This document shows, piece by piece, positions 17,940 to 24,903 of a stretch of 33,327 nucleotides of DNA. Positions within the stretch are counted from its first letter, which is position 1; the number at the start of each line of letters is the position of its first letter. Origin of the DNA: an uncultured Erythrobacter sp. (GTDB taxonomy: Bacteria > Pseudomonadota > Alphaproteobacteria > Sphingomonadales > Sphingomonadaceae); the NCBI GenBank assembly GCA_938015255.1, contig CALLQC010000005.1, positions 1-33,327 of the forward strand. The letters are read 5' to 3'. The notes under the pieces were generated by a model that saw only the letters and a program-made list of their open reading frames with translations, was not told the origin of the DNA and did no database searches. Position numbers and translations under genes: made by a program.

Positions 17940-19759
17940 TCTGCAGTCTCGGATACGCGGGCGATGCACCAGCCAAATGGTTCAAGTTCCAGCCTTACCG
18001 ATCCCGGCGCGCTGACATTGGCGGGACAGGAGCCGGAGAGGCTTTCAAGCTTACGGGCATCATATCCGATTGCGCTTGCTGCGCTCAATGGCTGTGCAGA
18101 CGTATTAAATGCCAGCAAATATTCGGCGCCGGTTGCAGTATCGAAGCGCGAGAAGCTGACGAGGCCCGGAGCCGTATCATCATATGTCCGGGCGATCTGT
18201 TTGCCGCTCCGCAGGGCCGCGTGCCTGGCGCGAACTTTGGAAAGGTCGCGGATCAACGCGTAAAGCGGGTGGGCGGTGTCGAAGTTCTCTTGCGCGGTGG
18301 TGGCATCGGTGCCGATCAGTTCGTTGTCGTTGTAATTGCCGGTCTGGCTCGGGAACATATCCTCGCGCGCGGCCTGATCGTTGCCGTCGCCGACAAAACC
18401 CTGTTCATCACCGTAATAAATCACTGGCGACCCGCGCAGCGTCATCAACATGGCATGGCCCAGCTTTGTCCTCGCCAGCAATTCGTCCTGAGAGATGTCA
18501 GGGTTTGCGGCTTTCACCAGCGTCGTGAAGCGACCCATATCGTGATTGCCAAGGAAGGTAGGCATGCCGCGCGCTGCTTCTTCGCCGCCCTCGTAATTCA
18601 CGTCGCCGGCAAACATATCGACCAGCACGGCAGGCGCTTCGTTTTCGCCGACGACAGCCTGCACCGCGCGCTGAAACGCAAAATCGAGCACATAGGGAAA
18701 ACCATCACGCCTGGTGAATTGGGCAAGGAAGCCGCTGTCAGGGCTTGCCGAATAAACTTCTCCGAAAATGTAGAAGTTAGGGATACCCTCCGCCTGTGCC
18801 GTTTCCAGCATGGCGGGCACGAATTTCTGCCAGAATTCCGGGTTTACGTGTTTGGCGGTATCGATCCGGAAACCATCGATGCCAAAGCGGGTGATCCAGC
18901 TGGCATAGATTTCGATCATGCCGTCAACGACGCGCGGATGCTCTGTGTAGAGATCATCCAGCCCGGCAAAATCGCCATACCGGCTGCTCTCGCCGCTGAA
19001 GGTGGTGCTGCCGCGGTTGTGATAGAATCGCGGATCGTTGAGCCATTGGGGCACTTTGACCCCGCGTTCTCTATCCGGAACGTACGGCGTGTAAGCGAAA
19101 TCAGACGATGTCAGCCTGGCAAAGTTTTCTGCCGTTTGCACATCGTCGCCCAGAAAACCTTCGTTGATATCCGCACCATCGGACGCTCGGCGCGAATAAG
19201 GATAGTCGGCCAGGCTGCGATAGTCGTAGCCTTCCCTGTACTGGATCACATCAGCGGTGTGGTTGGTGATGATGTCCATATAGACTTTCATCCCGCGCGC
19301 ATGGGCGGCATCAACGAATTGCTTGAATTCATCATTGGTGCCGAAATGCGGATCAATGCGCGTGAAATCGGTTACCCAGTATCCGTGGTAGCCAGCGCTT
19401 TCATCGCCAGTGGGCCCCTGGACAGGTTTGTTCTCGAAAATCGGTGCAAACCAGATGGCGGTGACGCCCATTCCCTGAATGTAATCAAGCTTTGCGGTCA
19501 GTCCTGCGAGGTCACCGCCATGATAGAATCCCTTATGTGCGGGGTCATAGCCATGCTTAAGCCGGTCACCCTGAATTCCACCAGTATCGTTGGAGGGATC
19601 GCCATTGGCGAACCGGTCCGGCAGGACGAAGTACACGACCTCGTCTTCCGCTGGCCGCTCGCGCAGTGAGGTTTCGGCCTCAGGTGCCTCTTTCATCGCC
19701 CAGGCGGCGCCGCCCATGGTGTACAGTGCCGCAAGGCACAAAGCGTAGATTCGCTTCAT
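17936..19759 (-). CDS. Exported GH13 alpha-amylase
   Basis: A secreted or periplasmic alpha-amylase of 607 residues and first gene of the amylase-glucosidase-LacI-halogenase operon. A signal peptide ends near GGAAWAM (about residue 21). Catalytic regions: DIITNHTAD (I), GFRIDTAKH with nucleophile D300 (II), YIFGEVYS with acid/base E334 (III) and FLGNHDMGR with D407 (IV). The early GFYHGGDLAGL stretch and C-terminal beta domain are typical of periplasmic amylases and cyclodextrin-type enzymes; exact specificity cannot be read. A GAGGGG ribosome site precedes the start. Control is likely through the operator at 19927-19942 and possibly a weaker repeat at 19803-19818. Confidence 0.92.
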   Translation of the reverse strand: MKRIYALCLAALYTMGGAAWAMKEAPEAETSLRERPAEDEVVYFVLPDRFANGDPSNDTGGIQGDRLKHGYDPAHKGFYHGGDLAGLTAKLDYIQGMGVTAIWFAPIFENKPVQGPTGDESAGYHGYWVTDFTRIDPHFGTNDEFKQFVDAAHARGMKVYMDIITNHTADVIQYREGYDYRSLADYPYSRRASDGADINEGFLGDDVQTAENFARLTSSDFAYTPYVPDRERGVKVPQWLNDPRFYHNRGSTTFSGESSRYGDFAGLDDLYTEHPRVVDGMIEIYASWITRFGIDGFRIDTAKHVNPEFWQKFVPAMLETAQAEGIPNFYIFGEVYSASPDSGFLAQFTRRDGFPYVLDFAFQRAVQAVVGENEAPAVLVDMFAGDVNYEGGEEAARGMPTFLGNHDMGRFTTLVKAANPDISQDELLARTKLGHAMLMTLRGSPVIYYGDEQGFVGDGNDQAAREDMFPSQTGNYNDNELIGTDATTAQENFDTAHPLYALIRDLSKVRARHAALRSGKQIARTYDDTAPGLVSFSRFDTATGAEYLLAFNTSAQPLSAASAIGYDARKLESLSGSCPANVSAPGSVRLELEPFGWCIARVSETAE

Positions 19760-20060
19760 TTCGATCCCCTCAAGCGAGTTTTATGCCATCAATCGAAGCG
19801 TTTTGCAATTCTTTGTATTTGAATGGCGGCGGAAGGTGTGAGCTCAATAAGGTGCTGATAACGAATATAAATGTAGAGTCTAAAACTCCGAGTATCGAAT
19901 TTTTCACTACAAAATAATGAACTGTCTTGCAAAAATTTGCAAAAACGCCACACTGACCGTTGGAGTGCGTGCCTGCATCGAGGGGTGCGCGTAACAATGG
20001 GACCTGGCGTTGCTGACTGTGTATAAACGCAGATGCGCGCTGAGGGCGAGAGGGATCACT
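19760..20060. promoter_or_regulatory. Divergent control region between amylase operon and MFS transporter
   Basis: This 301-base region has no gene. It holds the strong operator candidate at 19927-19942 and a degenerate copy at 19803-19818 (TTGCAAT-TC-TTTGTAT), 44 bases before the amylase start. On the minus strand the operator's TTGCAA could serve as a -35 element 17 bases before TAGTGA (19904-19909). That promoter reading is weak. Confidence 0.45.
19927..19942. promoter_or_regulatory. Candidate LacI-type operator
   Basis: TTGCAAAAATTTGCAA: perfect 7-bp arms TTGCAAA/TTTGCAA around AA. The layout equals the common LacI-family GCAAA-CG-TTTGC operator except that the centre is AA. Related repeats occur upstream of the GH97 and FG-GAP genes, and inside the DUF6445-like gene. 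It is placed to control both divergent transcripts. Confidence 0.65.
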
Positions 20061-21662
20061 GTGAACACGGCACACGCGAACACCGCGAATGGCATTATTG
20101 CCGGGCGCAAACCGGCCATGAATCCGATGCAGATATGGAATATGAGCTTTGGCTTTCTGGGTATCCAGATCGGTTTCGAGCTTCAAAACGGCAATATGAG
20201 CCGCATCTTCCAGACTCTGGGCGTCGATAAGAACGAGCTCGCCATCTTGTGGATTGCGGCTCCGATGACGGGCCTGATTGTGCAGCCGATTATTGGCCAC
20301 ATGTCCGACAACACATGGGGCAGATTCGGCAGGCGTCGTCCGTTTTTTCTGATCGGTGCGATCCTGGCGAGCATTGCGCTGTTCATCATGCCGAATTCGC
20401 CAACCTGGTGGTTTGCGGCAGGCATGCTGTGGATCATGGATGCCTCACTCAATATCACCATGGAACCGTTTCGCGCCTTTGTGGGCGATAATCTGCCCGA
20501 CCGCCAGCGGACGCGGGGCTATGCCATGCAAAGCTTCTTCATCGGCGCAGGCGCGGTCATAGCGGGCGCATTGCCGTGGGTCATGACCAACTGGATGGGG
20601 CTGTCCAATACCGCACCGGCAGGCGAAATACCGCAAACGGTCCAGTGGGCATTCTATATCGGCGGCGCGGCTTTGTTGTTGGCCGTATTGTGGACCGTTC
20701 TGCGAAGCAGGGAATACAGTCCGGATCAGATCGCTGCATTTGAAAAAGCTCGCCGCGAAGCTCTCGGACTGGTCGAAAGCTCGGCGGAGACCGTTCGGCG
20801 CTCTGCCAGCCAGTTTTTTTCTGGCAGCGCGGGCTGGATCGTTGCGGGTGCTGTGGTGGCTGCGTTGGTCGCCTGGGGCCGTGCCAGCGATACCGAGATC
20901 GCGATCGGCAAAGAGCTGTATATCCTGGCCGCGTTGATCGCTTCATTTGGTGTTATCCAGATCATCGCCGGTTTGCTGCGCGGCAGCGGCAAAGATGACA
21001 ACGGTTTTATGGAAGTCGTGAATGATCTGTTCGCGATGCCCAAGACCATGCGGCAGCTTGCGGTGGTCCAGTTCTTCAGCTGGTTCGCGATGTTCGCCTT
21101 GTGGATTTACGGCACGCCTGGCGTCACCGAATATCATTTTGGATCATCCGATCCGACCACGTCCGATTATCAAGACGGTGCAGATTTCTGGAGCCTGATG
21201 GGCTCGGTGCGCAATGGTTTGGCTGCCGCTGCTGCGCTTGGTTTTATCATCATCGCAGCGAAGGTGGATCGCCGCAGGCTGCACAGTTTCAATATGGCCG
21301 TCGGCGCGGTTGGTTTTGCTTTGATGATCGTCATCAGCGACCCCGCTATGCTTTGGCTATCCCAAATCGGCCTGGGTATTGCCTGGGCCTCTATCGTGTC
21401 GCTGCCCTACGCAATTCTGGCCGGATCAGTACCGGCCAAGAAGATGGGGATTTACATGGGCATCTTCAATATATTCATCGTTGTGCCTCAGCTGATCGCG
21501 GCAACCCTGCTGGGCTTTCTGGTTACGGCGTTGTTCGATGGCGCCGCGATTTACGCAATGGCCATCGGCGCCGTTTCCTTTGTGCTCGCGTCCATCGCGA
21601 CCTTGTTTGTGACCGACGGCGCCAGTGCGCCCCAGTCTCAAACCAACATGGCGGAGACCTGA
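20061..21662 (+). CDS. MFS sugar transporter (SLC45/GPH-like), probable maltose/maltodextrin permease
   Basis: An inner-membrane carrier of 533 residues of the kind found in sphingomonad sugar loci. It opens with MNPMQIWNMSFGFLGIQIGFELQNGN and has an RFGRRRPFFL motif after the second helix, as in SLC45-like carriers. It has more than the usual 12 hydrophobic segments: an extra pair lies in the central region (GWIVAGAVVAALVAW and LYILAALIASFGVIQI). I choose GTG 20061, preceded by AGAGGG about 6 bases upstream; ATG 20118 is an alternative and 20010 is too far upstream. It forms an operon with the GH13 lipoprotein, 4 bases downstream. The substrate is inferred from context. Confidence 0.88.
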   Translation: MNTAHANTANGIIAGRKPAMNPMQIWNMSFGFLGIQIGFELQNGNMSRIFQTLGVDKNELAILWIAAPMTGLIVQPIIGHMSDNTWGRFGRRRPFFLIGAILASIALFIMPNSPTWWFAAGMLWIMDASLNITMEPFRAFVGDNLPDRQRTRGYAMQSFFIGAGAVIAGALPWVMTNWMGLSNTAPAGEIPQTVQWAFYIGGAALLLAVLWTVLRSREYSPDQIAAFEKARREALGLVESSAETVRRSASQFFSGSAGWIVAGAVVAALVAWGRASDTEIAIGKELYILAALIASFGVIQIIAGLLRGSGKDDNGFMEVVNDLFAMPKTMRQLAVVQFFSWFAMFALWIYGTPGVTEYHFGSSDPTTSDYQDGADFWSLMGSVRNGLAAAAALGFIIIAAKVDRRRLHSFNMAVGAVGFALMIVISDPAMLWLSQIGLGIAWASIVSLPYAILAGSVPAKKMGIYMGIFNIFIVVPQLIAATLLGFLVTALFDGAAIYAMAIGAVSFVLASIATLFVTDGASAPQSQTNMAET

Positions 21663-21666
21663 TTCC

Positions 21667-23049
21667 ATGCGCAGACTTCTTGCCTCTTTCACCATCGGAT
21701 CAGCCCTGGCCCTGACCGGCTGCGATCCCGCGACGACAACCGGTGCGAGCTATGACCCGCAGCCGTATGTGCAATTCGAAAATGCCGAGTGGACCCGTGA
21801 TGCGGTGATATACCAGCTGAACACGCGCCAGTTCACGAAGGAAGGCACCTTTACTGCGGCGCAGCAGCATTTGCCGCGCCTTGCCGAAATGGGTGTGGAT
21901 ATTGTTTGGCTGATGCCGATCCATCCGATCGGGCAGGAAAAGCGCAAGGGCACGATGGGCAGCCCCTATTCGGTGCTCGATTATCGCGCGGTAAACCCTG
22001 ACCTGGGAACCGAGGAGGAATTCCGCGCCTTTGTCGATCGCGCGCATGAGCTGGGTCTGAAGGTGATCCTCGACTGGGTGGCCAATCATTCTGCGTGGGA
22101 TAATCCACTCACCCGTGAGCACCCCGAATGGTACCTGCGCACACCGGAAGGCGAGTTTATGCCGCCCGAGGGTACGGATTGGTATGACGTGATCGACTTT
22201 GATTTCTCCAATCCTGACATGCGCCGCTACATGACTGAAAGCCTGGCATATTGGGTGCGCGAGTTCGACATCGATGGTTACCGCGCGGATGTGGCTGGAT
22301 TTGTTCCGCTCGATTTTTGGGAGACCGCGAGAGGGGAGCTGAACGCGATCAAACCGGTCTTCATGCTCGCCGAATGGGAATCGCGCGATCTCCATGCCAA
22401 AGCGTTCGACGCGACCTATGGTTGGGAGTGGAAGGAGAACCTGCAGAAGGTCGCCAAAGGCGAAGCCAATGCGAGCGCAATGCGCGGCTTTTACGCCGGA
22501 CATAACGTCACATGGCCGCAAGCGGCCTATCGCATGATCTACACCGACAACCACGATCAAAACTCGTGGGATGGCGTCGCGTCGCAGATATACGGGCCCG
22601 CCTATGAAGCTGCGATTGCGCTCAGCTTCGTGGGGCCTGGCATACCCTTGATCTATAACGGTCAGGAAGCCGATCTCGATAAGCAGCTCGAATTCTTCGA
22701 AAAGGACGAGATTGCGTGGAAGGAGGGGCGATATGACAGCCTGTTCCGCCAGTTGATCGCACTAAAGACCGAAGAGCGCGCCCTGTGGAACGGCCGGTAT
22801 GGCGCACCTTATGTGGACGTGCCCAATAGCGCGTCGAATGATGTGCTGAGCTTTGTGCGAGGCGCGGGCGATCGGCGTGTGTTTGGCGTGTTTAACCTGT
22901 CGCCCGAACCGCAAAACGTGCGCTTCGAACTGGCGCGCCATCACGGCTCTTACGTGGATGCGCTTTCTGGCGAAGAAACGACTTTCGATGGAGAAGGGGG
23001 CATTGCCCTTGCGCCGTGGGAGTACCGCATTTTCCGGGCGGCTGAATAG
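21667..23049 (+). CDS. GH13 alpha-amylase-family lipoprotein
   Basis: A lipid-anchored GH13 enzyme of 460 residues. The signal peptide ends in the lipobox LALTGC (C19). Catalytic regions: DWVANHSAW (I), GYRADVAGF with nucleophile D208 (II), FMLAEWES with acid/base E236 (III) and YTDNHDQN with D297 (IV). It is shorter than the operon's soluble amylase and probably acts on oligosaccharides in the periplasm or at the outer membrane. ATG 21667 is chosen because GGAGACC precedes it, it gives a clean lipoprotein signal and it lies 4 bases after the MFS stop; the longer frame from 21625 overlaps the MFS gene. It is convergent with the FG-GAP gene. Confidence 0.9.
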   Translation: MRRLLASFTIGSALALTGCDPATTTGASYDPQPYVQFENAEWTRDAVIYQLNTRQFTKEGTFTAAQQHLPRLAEMGVDIVWLMPIHPIGQEKRKGTMGSPYSVLDYRAVNPDLGTEEEFRAFVDRAHELGLKVILDWVANHSAWDNPLTREHPEWYLRTPEGEFMPPEGTDWYDVIDFDFSNPDMRRYMTESLAYWVREFDIDGYRADVAGFVPLDFWETARGELNAIKPVFMLAEWESRDLHAKAFDATYGWEWKENLQKVAKGEANASAMRGFYAGHNVTWPQAAYRMIYTDNHDQNSWDGVASQIYGPAYEAAIALSFVGPGIPLIYNGQEADLDKQLEFFEKDEIAWKEGRYDSLFRQLIALKTEERALWNGRYGAPYVDVPNSASNDVLSFVRGAGDRRVFGVFNLSPEPQNVRFELARHHGSYVDALSGEETTFDGEGGIALAPWEYRIFRAAE

Positions 23050-23053
23050 CCCG

Positions 23054-23167
23054 TCAAGGTTGATCGATTACGAGCGCTTGTCCTGCCGTTACAGCGGCTA
23101 CGATAGTCTCTGTACCATCAGGCCAGATAACTCTCAGCCCTGCCTCACCATGCGGGCCAAGGCCGAA
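23054..23167 (-). pseudogene. Out-of-frame C-terminus of the ASPIC/UnbV domain
   Basis: Reading from TTC at 23167 gives 37 residues, FGLGPHGEAGLRVIWPDG and on to ALVIDQP, then TGA at 23054. FGLG...WPDG is the hallmark end of the ASPIC/UnbV domain, which the in-frame product lacks. A single extra base (or two missing) near 23168-23172 would explain it. The restored gene would end 4 bases from the convergent GH13 stop at 23049. Confidence 0.85.
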
Positions 23168-24728
23168 TATCTGCCGCGCCGAGTTGTGCGACGTTGAAAT
23201 TGCTGTTCACCGCGACCATCCGTGTTTGGGTGCTGTCATCGATCGTCAGTTTGATCTGCGCGCCGATGGCCTGCGTATTGGGCGCTTTGCCGCTTAGCTG
23301 CACTGAAACGGTGTTCGCACCGCTCAGCTCGTTGCGCCATAGATATGCCGAGTTTGCAGGCTCGGCAGTCAGCAACATCACATCGACATCGCCGTCATTG
23401 TCAAAATCGTCGCAAACGACACCGCGCCCCTGATCTGTATCCTGAATGGCCGAGGCCGCGGCCTCATCGGTGAATGTGCCATCGCCTTGCGCCATCCAAA
23501 GACGCGTGGTGTCGTCGACATAATTCGATGCCGAAGGGTCCTTACCCGCCTCCCAGCCATTGGTCTGGTAGATATCAAGCCAGCCATCGCCGTTGAAATC
23601 AGCAAAGCATGATCCCCAACCCCAGCCACCCGGCTCAACGCCGGATGCTGCGTTGCGCGTGAAGCTGCCATTGCCTGTATTCTCGAACAATCGGTTGCCG
23701 TTAATGGAAGATACGAACCAGTCGAAATCGCCATCATTGTCGAAATCGCCGATAGCCGCGCCCATGCCGTTTTCATCATCGGGCGAGAATGCGCCGGCGC
23801 TGAATGTGCCGTTGCCATTGTTGACGAGGACCTTTGATCCGCGAAAGTCGCTGACCATCAGGATATCAAGATCGCGGTCACCGTCGATATCGGCAAAACC
23901 GGGTGCGAAAGTGTAGTCGTAATTGGGGCCAAGGACGCCCTGCGGCAGTTCGAAAGCAAGTAGCGTCGCAATGCCGCTTACCTGGCTTGCGGGTGCGAAG
24001 ACCATGCCGCCATCATTGCGCCAGAGCGTTTCCGTCTCGCCCGGCATGGTCGGATTGCGCGGCGTGCCCCAATGCGCCTTAAGCACATCGAGATCGCCGT
24101 CCGCGTCATAGTCACCGAGCGCTATCGAAATGGTGTGATCGGCAGAAGCGGCGTCAAAGCCCGATCCGTCCGTCACATCGGTGAAATTGCCCGCGCCGTC
24201 ATTGGCAAAAAGTTTAGTTGGTCCCCCTTCCAACCCGCCGAGCAACAGGTCCAGATCGCCGTCTCCGTCAAGATCGCCAAAGGTCGGTCCGCTGTGGCGG
24301 CCATTTTCGGCTCCGCCCAGAGTGAACGCAACACCTGCGGCAAGCGCGCGCTCTTCGAACCGCGCGCCGCCTTGGTTGACGTAAAGTAGGTTGGGGGCGC
24401 TATCGCCGCGCACGACGAACACGTCGATATCGCCGTCATTATCGATATCGCCTGACGCCGCGCCACCGGCAAACTGCGCGACCATCGGATTAAGACCGGC
24501 GGTGAAGCCGAACGAATGGCCAATGCCCATGACACCGGTCATATTGGAAAAAGTCGTGTTCGGGCCTCCGGGCAGAGTCGCTGACGCTACCGGAGGCGGG
24601 GAAGGGGTCCCGCCGCCGCCAGTGGGCCCGCTGCCGGCTGTGGTGGACCCGCCACCGCCCCCGCATGCACCCAGAGCCAGCGCCAGTGCACAGCTGCTGG
24701 CCAAGGCGGCATGGCGCGTTACTGTCAT
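23145..24728 (-). CDS. FG-GAP/ASPIC-UnbV (CRTAC1-like) lipoprotein with frameshifted 3' end
   Basis: A probable cell-surface or periplasmic lipoprotein of 527 residues as read. It has a lipobox LGAC (C22), then a Gly-rich/Pro linker. About seven FG-GAP-like blades follow, each with a calcium-loop motif such as DIDNDGDID, DLDGDGDLD, DYDADGDLD, DFDNDGDFD, DFNGDGWLD and DFDNDGDVD. This predicts a seven-bladed propeller. The C-terminal ASPIC/UnbV domain begins (VSVQLSGKAPNTQAIGAQI) but is cut at ADIRPWPAW. The missing end (FGLG then WPDG) is present in another frame at 23054-23167. GAGGGG lies before ATG 24728; earlier in-frame starts run through the control region. The setting suggests glycan binding. 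Confidence 0.85.
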   Translation of the reverse strand: MTVTRHAALASSCALALALGACGGGGGSTTAGSGPTGGGGTPSPPPVASATLPGGPNTTFSNMTGVMGIGHSFGFTAGLNPMVAQFAGGAASGDIDNDGDIDVFVVRGDSAPNLLYVNQGGARFEERALAAGVAFTLGGAENGRHSGPTFGDLDGDGDLDLLLGGLEGGPTKLFANDGAGNFTDVTDGSGFDAASADHTISIALGDYDADGDLDVLKAHWGTPRNPTMPGETETLWRNDGGMVFAPASQVSGIATLLAFELPQGVLGPNYDYTFAPGFADIDGDRDLDILMVSDFRGSKVLVNNGNGTFSAGAFSPDDENGMGAAIGDFDNDGDFDWFVSSINGNRLFENTGNGSFTRNAASGVEPGGWGWGSCFADFNGDGWLDIYQTNGWEAGKDPSASNYVDDTTRLWMAQGDGTFTDEAAASAIQDTDQGRGVVCDDFDNDGDVDVMLLTAEPANSAYLWRNELSGANTVSVQLSGKAPNTQAIGAQIKLTIDDSTQTRMVAVNSNFNVAQLGAADIRPWPAW

Positions 24729-24768
24729 TGAATATCCCCTCTGTCCGGCGCCGGACACACCAGCGCAA

Positions 24769-24782
24769 TGCAAAAATTTGCA
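24769..24782. promoter_or_regulatory. Candidate LacI-type operator, distal to GH97
   Basis: TGCAAAAATTTGCA: perfect 6-bp arms TGCAAA/TTTGCA around AA, the same centre as the site at 19927. It lies 41 bases before the FG-GAP lipoprotein start and just upstream of a possible GH97 promoter. Confidence 0.6.
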
Positions 24783-24787
24783 CAAAT

Positions 24788-24815
24788 TTGGCTTGGATGA
24801 AAGGCGAAATACGAT
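24788..24815 (+). promoter_or_regulatory. Possible promoter of the GH97 gene
   Basis: TTGGCT (24788-24793) and TACGAT (24810-24815) are 16 bases apart. This would place the transcript start near 24822, between the two operator candidates. It is a weak match by eye. Confidence 0.3.
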
Positions 24816-24841
24816 ATTGTGTGAGTGGTTAAGAGAGAAAT

Positions 24842-24857
24842 TTGCATAAATTTGCAA
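24842..24857. promoter_or_regulatory. Candidate LacI-type operator, proximal to GH97
   Basis: TTGCATAAATTTGCAA differs from the site at 19927 at one position. It lies 46 bases before the GH97 start. Its centre is 74 bp from the centre of the site at 24769-24782, close to seven helical turns. A small hairpin CCCAC-ACTC-GTGGG follows at 24860-24873. Confidence 0.6.
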
Positions 24858-24903
24858 TGCCCACACTCGTGGGTTGAAGCTGCTCTGCCGGGAGGACCAC
24901 ATA

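Noticed and set aside
17741-19669. Long plus-strand open frame of 642 codons
   Set aside because: It is the antisense of the alpha-amylase gene, whose four GH13 motifs, signal peptide and operon context are clear. The antisense product has no recognisable domain and is rich in Arg/Gly typical of GC-rich shadow frames.
23145-24728. A complete FG-GAP gene ending naturally at 23145
   Set aside because: The expected FGLG...WPDG ending is present immediately downstream in another frame, so the short end is better explained by a frameshift.
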